From Mameliella sp. MMSF_3455 (GTDB lineage Bacteria; Pseudomonadota; Alphaproteobacteria; Rhodobacterales; Rhodobacteraceae), in NCBI RefSeq assembly GCF_030733205.1, contig NZ_JASHJL010000008.1, positions 1 to 64,000 of the forward strand: a stretch of DNA of 64,000 nt, read 5' to 3'. Made by a program: the position numbers and the translations under genes. Positions within the stretch are counted from its first letter, which is position 1, and each line of letters begins with the position of its first letter. Under the pieces are notes generated by a model. The model saw nothing but the letters and a program-made list of their open reading frames with translations, had not been told where the DNA came from and searched no databases. Below, piece by piece: positions 25,999 to 34,800 of the stretch.

Positions 25999-26293
25999 AT
26001 TCGAGTTCCGATGCGGTGGGGGGCGAATTGGTGACCTTGACGATGCCCAGAACGACCCATCCGCCAGATGAAATGCGTGACCGGACGGCGCGCTCCGGCG
26101 ACGACGGGCAAGAGCCCGAGCTGCGCACGATGCCGTAGTGCAGGCCGTATTGGGGCGTGTCGCGCTTGGCCTTGTAATGGATGAAGCAATCCGCCGCCGC
26201 GGCGCCGGGCAAGGCCAGAGCGACAACGACGAGAACAGCGGAAATCAGGCGGGCAAGGGTCGGGGACATGAGGATACGCCGGGTTCGGGACAT
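25973..26293 (-). CDS. Small secreted protein of unknown function
   Basis: A 106-residue protein with a clear signal peptide (LISAVLVVVALALPGAAAAD, cleavage near residue 34) and a mature part of about 70 residues. The mature part has two cysteines (DCF and SSGSCPS), which could form a disulfide. ATG 26293 has GGGGA three bases upstream; an in-frame ATG at 26269 would shorten the signal peptide. The end overlaps the start of the membrane winged-helix gene, so they form a two-gene operon; the secreted product may feed the sensor loop of that protein. No family is recognised. Confidence 0.65.
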   Translation of the reverse strand: MSRTRRILMSPTLARLISAVLVVVALALPGAAAADCFIHYKAKRDTPQYGLHYGIVRSSGSCPSSPERAVRSRISSGGWVVLGIVKVTNSPPTASELEFAKQHYYR

Positions 26294-26468
26294 ATCCCCA
26301 AGTTGCGCTTGCCCGTCGAGAAATTCAATAACGCGAAGGGCCTGGCCTGGCTGTTATCCGATATCAAACGCCGGATATTGAGCCGCCGGACGGTGGGGGA
26401 GGACGCTGAGGTCGGGAGTCGCTGACTTGACGTGGCTCCGCCCCTTACCCGTGAGAGGAGAACACCTC

Positions 26469-26801
26469 ATGTCTGCACGTCTCGTCACATCCATCGTCGC
26501 TGCCGGTGCGCTGGCCTTGTCCCTGGCCGCTGCCTCGCCGGCACAGGCGCGCAACAACGACGACCTCAAGAAATTTCTCGGCGCTGCCATAGGTCTCTAC
26601 ATTCTTGGCCAGGCGATCGATAACCACCATCGTGGTCGGGTCGTGATCCAGCGTCAGCACAACGGACACTGGAAGCACCGCAATCACCACGGCGGCAAGT
26701 GGAAGAAACGGCACCACAATGGCGGCAACTGGAAACGCAAAGGGGGCCATCACAACGGTTGCCGCAACGGTTGGACCCGCCACGGCCAACGCTGCTGGTA
26801 A
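26469..26801 (+). CDS. Small secreted His/Lys/Gly-rich protein
   Basis: A 110-residue protein. The signal peptide spans residues 1-27 (SIVAAGALALSLAAASPAQA, then RNN). A helical segment follows (KKFLGAAIGLYILGQAI), then a basic tail with repeated HxNG and HHGG units such as GHWKHRNHHGG and KWKKRHHNGGNW. It ends in a Cys pair (GCRNGWTRHGQRCW). ATG 26469 has AGAGGAGA at good spacing. Proteins of this kind are common and mostly uncharacterised. Inferred: the histidine-rich tail may bind metal ions or polyanions in the periplasm. A terminator follows. Confidence 0.75.
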   Translation: MSARLVTSIVAAGALALSLAAASPAQARNNDDLKKFLGAAIGLYILGQAIDNHHRGRVVIQRQHNGHWKHRNHHGGKWKKRHHNGGNWKRKGGHHNGCRNGWTRHGQRCW

Positions 26802-26846
26802 CGCCTGCGGCACCCAAGGATCGAGCAGTCCCCTGAACGGGGTAGG

Positions 26847-26873
26847 GAGGGGTCTCTGCGGAGGCCCCTCTTT
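26847..26873 (+). terminator. Probable intrinsic terminator
   Basis: GAGGGG and CCCCTC arms, 12 bases apart with further weak pairing inside, followed by TTT. It lies 46 bases after the His-rich secreted protein gene and just before convergent allA. Confidence 0.55.
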
Positions 26874-26883
26874 CATGGGGTGA

Positions 26884-27369
26884 TCAGGGCAGGACGATTT
26901 CGACCGGCGGGTCCAGCCTGACCTCTTCAAGATTGGCAGTCTCCCCGATCCGGTCGACCACGGCAAAGAGGCCGGGTGCGGACAGGGGCGTCAGCACACC
27001 GTGCCAGGTGCCGCGATGGAAGTTCACCCCCTGCCCGGGGCTCGCGAGGAATGCGTGGATCGCGCCGGGGCTGTCGCCCGGTTCGGCCACGATGACCAGC
27101 CAGGGGTTGCGGTGCATCGGCAGAAAGGCCTGGCTGCCCTCCGGGTGGCGTTCAACAAGGTCCAGCAGGTAGGGCAGGGCGCGCGGTTCGGCATCGAACA
27201 GGCTGATGCCGGCGCGCCCGCCGGGGCCGAAATCCAGTTGCGCGAGGTCATGGTGGCGCCCGCACTTGCCGGCATTGATCAGTTTGTCCGGTGGTCCCAT
27301 GATCTCCAGCACTTCGCCGAAGGGGGCAAAGGCGCTCTGGGTCAGCGGTTTGGCGACGATCTGCGGCAT
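26884..27369 (-). CDS. allA: Ureidoglycolate lyase
   Basis: Splits ureidoglycolate into glyoxylate and urea, the last step of ureide breakdown. The 161-residue protein shows the family landmarks: an N-terminal LTQSAFAPFGEVLE, FLPMHRNPWLVIVA near residue 80, and NFHRGTWHGVL in the metal-binding cupin core. ATG 27369 is chosen because AAGGAC and homology begin there; the 12-residue extension is rejected. It follows the puuE-uraD fusion on the same strand with 82 bases between, a gap filled by a dispersed repeat. Confidence 0.9.
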   Translation of the reverse strand: MPQIVAKPLTQSAFAPFGEVLEIMGPPDKLINAGKCGRHHDLAQLDFGPGGRAGISLFDAEPRALPYLLDLVERHPEGSQAFLPMHRNPWLVIVAEPGDSPGAIHAFLASPGQGVNFHRGTWHGVLTPLSAPGLFAVVDRIGETANLEEVRLDPPVEIVLP

Positions 27370-27388
27370 GTCCTTGCCTTTCGGTGGA

Positions 27389-27451
27389 GGGGGCGCCGCC
27401 CCCACCCTGCGGGCCCCCCGGGAGTATTTTCAGAAAGAAGAAGCAGGGGCG
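27389..27451 (+). repeat. Dispersed intergenic repeat, copy 2
   Basis: The block order is the same as in copy 1: GGGGGCGCCGCCCCC (27389-27403), a GC-rich spacer, GGGAGTATTTTC, AGAAAGAAGAAGC, AGGGGCG. It fills the gap between the puuE-uraD stop and the allA start, opposite in direction to both genes, and ends one base before the puuE-uraD stop codon. Confidence 0.75.
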
Positions 27452-28864
27452 TCAGAGCAGGGCGTCGAGGCGCAGGCGCGCGATCCGTTCGACCTGCCGG
27501 TAGGCCTCGGCGAGCTCGGTCTTGCCGTCATTGCCAAGACGCCGTTCGAAGGCGTCGAGGATGCTCTGCTTGTCGTGGTCGCGCACGGCAATGATGAAGG
27601 GAAACCCGTGTTTTTCGGTGTAGGCGGCGTTGAGTTCGACAAAGCGGGCGCGTTCTTTGTCTGTCAGGGCGTCAAGGCCCGCGCTGGCCTGTTCGGCGGT
27701 GCTCTCGGTCGTCAGGCGGCGCGCGGCGGCGAGTTTCCCCGCCAGGTCGGGGTGGGCGCGCAACACCTCCAGCCGTTCCGTTTCGGTGGCGCGGCGAAAG
27801 GCTCGGGCCAGGGCATTGGCCAGCCCGGCGGGGCGGTCGTGGGCGGGACCCAGTTCCAGCTCCCAGGCGCGTTCCGCCACCCAGGGGCTGTGTTCGTAGA
27901 TGCCGCCGAAACGGGTCACGAAGGTGTCTCTGTCCATTTGCGAGGGGCGCTCGACCGTGATCGGCGGGTGCGTTGCGGCCCAGTGTTCGGCGATCTGCAG
28001 GCGGGTCGGGGTCCAGACGCCCTCATGTGCGGCGATATGGTCGAGAAAGCGTTTCAGCCCGGCGATCTTGCCCGGGCGCCCGATGAGGCGGCAGTGCAGG
28101 CCGACGCTCATCATCGCGGGTTTCCCGGCCTCTCCCTCGGCGTAAAGCGTGTCGAAGGCATCGCAGAGATATTGGCCGAAATCCTGCCCCGTCACCCAGC
28201 CCGGCGCGCCGGCAAAGCGCATGTCATTGGCTTCGAGCGTGTAGGGGATGACCAGCTGAGCGCGCCCGTCTATGTCTTTCCAATAGGGCAGATCGTCGTC
28301 GTATGTGTCCGAGATATAGGCGAATTGCCCGGTCTCGGCGGTCAGCGCGACCGTGTTCATGGAACAGCGCCCGGTGTACCAGCCGCGCGGTGGTTCGCCC
28401 ACGACCTCGGTGTGCAGGGCGATGGCCTCGGCGATCTGGGCGCGCTCCTCGTCTTCGGGCATGTCGCGATGTTCGATCCACTTCAACCCGTGGCTGGCGA
28501 TCTCCCAGCCCGCCTCCTTCATCGCCTCGACCTGTTCGGGCGAGCGGGCCAGCGCCGTGGCGACGCCGTAGATCGTCAGCGGGATGCCTGCGCCGGTGAA
28601 CAGGTCGTGCAGGCGCCAGAACCCGGCGCGGGCGCCGTATTCATAGATCGATTCCATGTTCCAGTGGCGCATCCCCGGCCAGGGCGCCGCGCCCGGGATG
28701 TCCGACAGGAACCCTTCGGAGCCGGTGTCGCCGTGCAGCAGGCAGTTTTCACCGCCTTCCTCGTAGTTCAGGACGAATTGTACCGCGATCCGCGCGCCGC
28801 CGGGCCATTGCGGGTCCGGGCGGTGGGGGCCGTGGCCGATCATGTCGCGGGGGTAGCGGTTCAT
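27452..28864 (-). CDS. Fused allantoinase (PuuE) and OHCU decarboxylase (UraD)
   Basis: A 470-residue fusion. Residues 1 to about 305 form a polysaccharide-deacetylase-fold allantoinase (PuuE): QFVLNYEEGGE near 30, EIASHGLKW near 123 and MSVGLHCRLIGRPGK near 253. Residues about 312-470 form an OHCU decarboxylase: FGGIYEHSPWVAERAW, LRAHPDLAGK with the catalytic histidine, and FPFIIAVR. Together they make S-allantoin from the urate-derived OHCU intermediate and open it to allantoate. Start ATG 28864 has AGAGG upstream. The fusion fits the ureide operon with allA downstream. Confidence 0.91.
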   Translation of the reverse strand: MNRYPRDMIGHGPHRPDPQWPGGARIAVQFVLNYEEGGENCLLHGDTGSEGFLSDIPGAAPWPGMRHWNMESIYEYGARAGFWRLHDLFTGAGIPLTIYGVATALARSPEQVEAMKEAGWEIASHGLKWIEHRDMPEDEERAQIAEAIALHTEVVGEPPRGWYTGRCSMNTVALTAETGQFAYISDTYDDDLPYWKDIDGRAQLVIPYTLEANDMRFAGAPGWVTGQDFGQYLCDAFDTLYAEGEAGKPAMMSVGLHCRLIGRPGKIAGLKRFLDHIAAHEGVWTPTRLQIAEHWAATHPPITVERPSQMDRDTFVTRFGGIYEHSPWVAERAWELELGPAHDRPAGLANALARAFRRATETERLEVLRAHPDLAGKLAAARRLTTESTAEQASAGLDALTDKERARFVELNAAYTEKHGFPFIIAVRDHDKQSILDAFERRLGNDGKTELAEAYRQVERIARLRLDALL

Positions 28865-28980
28865 CTCTGCCTCTTGGTCTGTATCTGTCGTTCAGGCACT
28901 GCGGGCGGCGTCGATTGTCAAGTCCGGGAGCCGCCACGGGTGGTGGACAGGCCCCGCGCCAGTGACTATCTAGGCGCATC

Positions 28981-29457
28981 ATGGCCAAGAAACCCGACAG
29001 CAACCCGAACTACAAGGTGATCGCCGAAAACCGGCGCGCCCGTTTTGACTACGCGATCGAGGATGACCTCGAATGCGGCATCGTGCTGGGCGGGTCAGAG
29101 GTCAAGTCCCTGCGCGAGAACACTTCCAACATCGCCGAAAGCTATGCGGCGGTGGAGGATGGCGAGCTTTGGCTGGTGAACAGCTACATCGCCCCCTACG
29201 AGCGTGCCATGTTCGGGCACGAGGAGCGGCGGCGGCGCAAGTTGCTGTGCTCCAAGCGCGAGCTGGCCCGGCTGTGGAACGAGACCCAGCGCAAGGGCAT
29301 GACGCTGGTCCCCTTGGTGCTGTATTTCAACCACAAGGGTATCGCCAAGATCAAGATCGGCGTCGCCAAGGGCAAGAAGAACGTCGACAAGCGCGAGACC
29401 GAGGCCAAGCGCGACTGGAACCGCCAGAAACAGCGCCTGTTGAAGGAACGCGGCTGA
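28981..29457 (+). CDS. smpB: SsrA-binding protein SmpB
   Basis: The 158-residue protein binds tmRNA and delivers it to stalled ribosomes for trans-translation. Seen: [16 protein letters not shown] at the start, [36 protein letters not shown], and the basic C-terminal tail [16 protein letters not shown], which is essential in the family. It is divergent from the ureide operon and separated from the sulfurtransferase gene by 112 bases that hold no clear feature. The tmRNA gene itself is not seen here. Confidence 0.97.
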   Translation: MAKKPDSNPNYKVIAENRRARFDYAIEDDLECGIVLGGSEVKSLRENTSNIAESYAAVEDGELWLVNSYIAPYERAMFGHEERRRRKLLCSKRELARLWNETQRKGMTLVPLVLYFNHKGIAKIKIGVAKGKKNVDKRETEAKRDWNRQKQRLLKERG

Positions 29458-29569
29458 ACCTGCGTCTCGGGGCGGCAATTCAGTCCCGGACGGCAGATCG
29501 CGGCGCGACGCGCTTGCAAGCCGTGGCCCTCTTGCCTAAGCACACGGTAATGACCGCTGTGGGGGACCC

Positions 29570-30430
29570 ATGTTCGCCGACGATCCCAAAACGCTCGTTT
29601 CGACCGAGTGGCTGGCCAAACACCTGAACGATCCCGACCTGCGGATCCTGGATGCCAGCTGGTACTTGCCCGACATGGGCCGCGATGCCCGTGCCGAATA
29701 CGAGGCCGGGCACATTCCCGGTGCACGCTTTTTCGATATCGACGAGATCTCGGACGCGCGCTCGGACCTGCCGCACATGGCGCCGCCGCCGGAAAAGTTC
29801 ATGTCGCGGATGCGCGCAATGGGCGTGGGCGACGGCCACCAGGTCGTGGTCTACGATGGCGCCGGGATCTTTTCGGCCGCCCGGGTCTGGTGGCTGTTCA
29901 AACTGATGGGCAAGGATGACATTGCCGTGCTGGACGGTGGTTTTGCCAAGTGGCAGGCCGAGGGCCGCGAGGTTGAGGACATGGACCCGATCGTGCGTGA
30001 CCGGCACATGACCGTGCGCCGCCAGAACCACTTGGTGCGCGACGTGACCCAGGTGTCCGCCGCCGCCAAGTTGAAGAATACCGAGGTGATCGACGCCCGG
30101 TCGCCGTCGCGCTTTGCGGGCGAAGAGCCCGAACCGCGCGAGGGGCTGCGCGCGGGCCATATCCCGGGCTCGAAGAACGTTCCTTACCGCAGCCTCCTGA
30201 CCGAAGACGGCACGATGAAGGACGGCGACGCCCTGCGCGAGGTATTCGTGGCGGCGGGCGTGGACCTGGCCAAGCCGGCGATCACCACCTGCGGGTCGGG
30301 CGTGACCGCCGCGATCCTGAGCCTTGCGATGGAACGCATCGGCAAGAGTGACCATTCGCTATACGACGGGTCCTGGGCGGAATGGGGCGCCTTCCCGACG
30401 CTGCCCGTCGCCACGGGCCCCGCGGAATAA
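29570..30430 (+). CDS. sseA: 3-mercaptopyruvate sulfurtransferase
   Basis: A 286-residue two-domain rhodanese protein. The inactive N-terminal rhodanese domain (about 8-130, with DYxGAGIFSAARVWW-like segment) precedes the catalytic domain (about 160-280), whose active loop is CGSGVTA with C241. Known: the CGSGVT loop marks mercaptopyruvate sulfurtransferases, while thiosulfate rhodaneses have CRKGVT. It transfers sulfur from 3-mercaptopyruvate to cyanide or thiols. It lies 12 bases before the aminotransferase gene, and an aminotransferase could supply mercaptopyruvate from cysteine. Confidence 0.91.
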   Translation: MFADDPKTLVSTEWLAKHLNDPDLRILDASWYLPDMGRDARAEYEAGHIPGARFFDIDEISDARSDLPHMAPPPEKFMSRMRAMGVGDGHQVVVYDGAGIFSAARVWWLFKLMGKDDIAVLDGGFAKWQAEGREVEDMDPIVRDRHMTVRRQNHLVRDVTQVSAAAKLKNTEVIDARSPSRFAGEEPEPREGLRAGHIPGSKNVPYRSLLTEDGTMKDGDALREVFVAAGVDLAKPAITTCGSGVTAAILSLAMERIGKSDHSLYDGSWAEWGAFPTLPVATGPAE

Positions 30431-30442
30431 CCGGAGACAGAG

Positions 30443-31627
30443 ATGTTCGAGACGATCAAGGAACAACCCGCCGACAAGATCCTGATGCTGATGCAGGCCT
30501 TCCGCGAGGACCCGCGGGAGGACAAGATCGACCTTGGCGTCGGCGTCTACAAGGACGCCGCCGGCACCACGCCGATCATGCGCGCGATCAAGGCGGCGGA
30601 AAAGCAGCTTTGGGAAGACGAACAGACCAAGGCCTATACCGGCCTTGCGGGAGATCCGGGGTTTGCCGACGTCATGGTGGCGCTGGTATTGGGCGACGCG
30701 GTGGCGCGCGAGAACGTGGCCGCGGCGGCGACGCCCGGCGGCACGGGCGCTGTGCGCCAGGCCTTTGACATGGCGCGCATGGCCAATCCGAACGTCCGCG
30801 TCTTTGTCAGCGATCCGACCTGGCCCAACCACCTGTCGATCCTCAAGCACATGGGAATCGAGACGATTTCCTACCGCTATTTCGACAATGAGACCGGCGG
30901 CGTGAATTTCGACGGCATGATGGCCGACCTGGCGCAGGCGGGCAAAGGCGACATTGTGCTGGTGCACGGCTGCTGCCACAATCCCACCGGTGCCAACCTG
31001 AACCCGACCCAGTGGCAGGCGCTGATCGACCTTCTGAACAAGACCGGCGCCACGCCGATGGTCGACCTAGCCTACCAGGGCTTTGGTGACGGGTTGGACG
31101 CCGATGCGCAAGCGGTGCGCATGGTGGCCTCGTCGGTGCCGGAATGCCTGATCGCGGCCTCGTGCTCCAAGAACTTCGGTATCTACCGCGAGCGGACCGG
31201 CCTGTTGATGGCCGTGGCGCAGGACGGCGGGGCGAAGAAGCTGAACCAGGGTACGCTGAACTATCTCAACCGGCAGAACTTTTCCTTTCCGCCGGATCAT
31301 GGCGCGCGGCTGGTGACCTATGTGCTGAGCGACGATGCGCTGAAGGCCGAGTGGCAGGCGGAACTGGAAGAGATGCGCACCGGCATGCTTTCCTTGCGCG
31401 AACAGCTAGCGGGCGAATTGCAGCGCCTGTCGGGATCCGACCGCTTCGGCTTTCTGGCCCAGCACCGCGGCATGTTCTCACGCCTGGGCGCGACGCCCGA
31501 GCAGGTCGAGACCCTGCGCCGCGATCACGGCGTCTACATGGTGGGCGATTCGCGCATGAACATCGCCGGTCTGAACGCGAAGACCGTGCCGCTGTTGGCC
31601 GAGGCCATCGTGAAATCCGGCGTCTGA
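30443..31627 (+). CDS. Aromatic amino acid aminotransferase (class I, Iα type)
   Basis: A 394-residue PLP enzyme of the aspartate/aromatic aminotransferase family. Seen: IDLGVGVYKD near 29-38, TPGGTGAVRQ, SDPTWPNH, HGCCHNPTG near 175-183, the PLP lysine K243 in SCSKNFGIYRERTG, and DSRMNIAGL with the C-terminal arginine. The motifs fit TyrB-type tyrosine/aspartate aminotransferases; aspartate aminotransferase activity is also possible. It shares an operon with the sulfurtransferase gene, 12 bases upstream. Confidence 0.9.
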   Translation: MFETIKEQPADKILMLMQAFREDPREDKIDLGVGVYKDAAGTTPIMRAIKAAEKQLWEDEQTKAYTGLAGDPGFADVMVALVLGDAVARENVAAAATPGGTGAVRQAFDMARMANPNVRVFVSDPTWPNHLSILKHMGIETISYRYFDNETGGVNFDGMMADLAQAGKGDIVLVHGCCHNPTGANLNPTQWQALIDLLNKTGATPMVDLAYQGFGDGLDADAQAVRMVASSVPECLIAASCSKNFGIYRERTGLLMAVAQDGGAKKLNQGTLNYLNRQNFSFPPDHGARLVTYVLSDDALKAEWQAELEEMRTGMLSLREQLAGELQRLSGSDRFGFLAQHRGMFSRLGATPEQVETLRRDHGVYMVGDSRMNIAGLNAKTVPLLAEAIVKSGV

Positions 31628-31636
31628 TCCAAAGGG

Positions 31637-31660
31637 GCGGGCCCTGCGGGGCCCGCGCTT
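31637..31660 (+). terminator. Hairpin terminator after the aminotransferase gene
   Basis: GCGGGCCC-TGCG-GGGCCCGC, a perfect 8-bp stem nine bases after the stop codon, followed by GCTTCAT. The T-run is short, so termination efficiency is uncertain. Confidence 0.6.
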
Positions 31661-31680
31661 CATGTCTCGTCGTCCGCCTC

Positions 31681-31748
31681 CGGCGCCCTCCTCGGGGTGC
31701 CTCCGGCGGGAGTATTTTTGCAGAGAAGAAACTTTGCAGAGAAGAAAC
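31681..31748 (+). repeat. Dispersed intergenic repeat, copy 3, with internal tandem duplication
   Basis: GC-rich block, then GGGAGTATTTTT (31708-31719) and GAGAAGAAAC. The segment TTTGCAGAGAAGAAAC occurs twice in perfect tandem (31717-31732 and 31733-31748), which is unique among the five copies. It lies 54 bases before dnaE2 and points the same way. Confidence 0.75.
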
Positions 31749-31784
31749 AATGGGTCCGGGCATTGCCTTGCGGACTCGAAATGA

Positions 31785-31799
31785 GAACAAAGGGGGAAT
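31785..31799. promoter_or_regulatory. Possible LexA (SOS) box upstream of dnaE2
   Basis: GAAC-N7-GAAT, a one-mismatch match to the GAAC-N7-GAAC (GTTC-N7-GTTC) SOS box described for Rhodobacter-type LexA. It overlaps the ribosome site of dnaE2, a gene normally under SOS control. A short degenerate motif, so chance is possible. Confidence 0.3.
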
Positions 31800-31802
31800 A
31801 TA

Positions 31803-34800
31803 TTGCCCCGCATGTTCGCCGAGCTCTGCATCACCTCGAATTTCTCCTTTCTCACCGGGGCCTCGCACCCGGAGGAGTACATGGAGCGTGCGGCGCTTGC
31901 GGGCGTTTCCGCCATTGCCGTGGCGGATGTGAATTCGGTTGCGGGGATCGTGCGGGCGCATAGTGCGGGACGCGAGATCGCGCGGCAGGTGGCGGATCTG
32001 GAGCGGCTGGAGGCAGAGGGCGGGATGATCGGCCCGCCGGCGCCGCCCGGTCTGCCTGTGCCGCCGCGCGCGCCGGTGCGCAACGTGCCCCGGCTGATCC
32101 CGGCGGCGCGGCTGGTCTTTGCCGAAGGCGTGGAAATGGTGGCGCTGGCGGGGTCCCGCGCGGGCTGGGGGCTGTTGTGCCGGATGTTGAGCGCCGGGCG
32201 GCTGCGGGCGGAGAAAGGCGCCTGTCACCTGCATCTGTCGGATCTGCCGGAGGTGTCCGAAGGGCTGGAGTTCATCCTGTTTGCGCCAGATCGGGCGGAT
32301 GTGGACTGGCGCCGCCATGTGGGGGCGCTGGTGCGGGGGCATGGTGCGCGGATGCACCTGGCGCTGGCACCGCGATACGATGGCGAGGATGCGCGGCGGT
32401 TCGACCGGCTGTCGGCGCTGGCAGAGGAGTTGGGGCTGCCCACCGTGGCCACGGCGGCCCCCGTCATGCACCACGGGCGACGGCGGCGCTTGGCCGACGT
32501 GCTGACGGCGATCCGCTGCGGGGTCCGCGTGGACCAGCTGGGCCGGGCCGCGCTGGCCAACGGCGAACAGCGGCTGCGCTCGGAAGGCGAGATGCGCCGC
32601 CTGCTGGGCGGGCACGCGCAGTCGGTGGACCGGGCCGCCGCGCTGGCCGCGCGCTGTACGTTCGACATCGCGTCCCTGCGCTACGAGTACCCCTCGGAGA
32701 TCGCGCAGGGCGAGACCGCGCAGGCGCGGCTGTCGCGGCTGGCGCATGAGGGGTTGGCCTGGCGCTATCCGCAAGGGGCGCCGAAGAAGGTGCAGAAGAT
32801 GCTGGCGCATGAACTGGACCTGATCTCGCGGCTGGGGTACGAGCCCTATTTCCTGACGGTCCGCGATATCGTGGCCTTTGCCCGGTCGCGCGGGATCCTC
32901 TGCCAGGGGCGCGGCTCGGCGGCCAATTCCATCACCTGCTATTGCCTGGGCGTGACCTCTGTCAGTCCCGAGGTCGGCACGATGGTCTTTGAGCGCTTCG
33001 TCAGCGAGGCGCGGGATGAACCACCGGATATCGATGTCGATTTCGAACACGAACGCCGCGAGGAGGTGATCCAGCACATCTACGAGACCTACGGACGCCA
33101 CCGTGCAGGTCTTTGTGCCACGGTGATCCATTACCGGGGCAAGCGTGCGATCCGCGAGGTGGGCGCCGCGATGGGGCTGAGCCAGGACACCATCGGCGCG
33201 CTCAGCTCGCAGCTGTGGGGGTTCTTTTCCGCCAACGGGCTGGAGCGTCAGCGCATGGCGGAGATCGGGCTGGACCCGGACGACCGCCGCCTGATGCTGA
33301 CGATGGAGCTGATCCACGAGATCATCGGCTTTCCCCGCCACCTGAGCCAGCATGTCGGCGGGTTTGTCATCACCGAGGGGCGGCTGGACGAACTGGTGCC
33401 GGTGGAAAACGCCGCGATGGAGGGGCGGACGGTCATCTGCTGGGACAAGGATGACATCGATGCCCTGGGCATCCTCAAGGTCGATGTGCTCAGCCTCGGG
33501 ATGCTGACCTGCATCCGCAAGGCCTTTGACCTCGTGGCGCGCCATCACGGGGCCCGTCACACGCTGGCCACCCTGCCGCCCGAGGATGGCGCGGTCTATG
33601 ACATGCTGTGCAGGGCCGACAGCGTGGGTGTCTTCCAGGTGGAATCCCGGGCACAGATGAACTTTCTGCCGCGTATGAGGCCGCGTACCTTTTATGATCT
33701 GGTGATCGAGGTGGCGATCATCCGCCCCGGCCCGATCCAGGGGGACATGGTGCATCCCTACATCCGTCGCCGCAACGGCGAGGAAAAGGTGCAATTCCCC
33801 TCGGACGAACTGGGCGAGGTGCTGGGCAAGACCCTGGGTGTGCCGCTGTTCCAGGAACAGGCGATGCAGATCGCCATCACCGGGGCGGGGTTTACCCCCG
33901 AACAGGCGGACCGTCTGCGCCGTTCGTTGGCGACCTTCAAGAAGCACGGCAATGTCAGCGAATTTCGCAGCCTGTTCCTGCGCGGCATGGCGGCCAAGGG
34001 CTATGACCGCGAGTTTGCCGAACGCTGTTTTTCCCAGATCGAGGGGTTCGGCTCTTACGGGTTTCCCGAAAGCCACGCCGCCAGCTTTGCGCTGCTGGTC
34101 TATGCCTCGGCCTGGCTGAAATGCCATCACCCGGGGATCTTTGCCTGCGCGCTGCTGAACTCCCAGCCGATGGGGTTCTATGCCCCCGCCCAGATCGTGC
34201 GCGACGCACGGGAACACGGGGTCGTCGTGCGGCCGGTCTGCGTCAATGCCAGCTACTGGGACAACGTGATGGAGCCGGATGGCAAGGGCGGACTGGCGCT
34301 GCGGCTGGGCTTTCGCCAGATCAAGGGGCTGGCGGAGGAAGAGGCCACCTGGCTGACCCATGCGCGGGGCAACGGCTACATGCAGGTGGCGGATGTCTGG
34401 CGCCGGGCCGGGCTGGCGCCGGCGGTGCTGGAGCGGCTGGCCGAGGCGGATGCCTTTGCCGCGCTTGGCCTTTCCCGGCGCGAGGCGCTGTGGCAGGCCA
34501 AGGCGCTGAAGACGGGCGGGGAACTGCCGCTCTTCTCGAGGGATCTGGACGGCGAGGCCATCGCCGAGGCGGCGGCCAGCCTGCCGCAGATGACGGAGGG
34601 CGAGCAGGTGGTCGAGGATTACGTCGCCATGCGCCTGTCGTTGCGGGCGCATCCGGTGGCGCTGTTGCGGCATATCCTGACCCCCGGGGCGGGGCAGGGG
34701 GTGACGCCCGCGGCAGAGCGCGGACCCGCAGAGTTGCGGGCGGACCTGGCGCGCGCCAGGCCGCGCCACCCAAGGGACCTGCCCAGCCCGGTGAAGCGGG

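Noticed and set aside
31266-34769. A 1167-residue minus-strand open frame
   Set aside because: It is antisense to dnaE2 and the end of the aminotransferase gene; its composition is rich in His, Arg and Gln as expected for a shadow frame.
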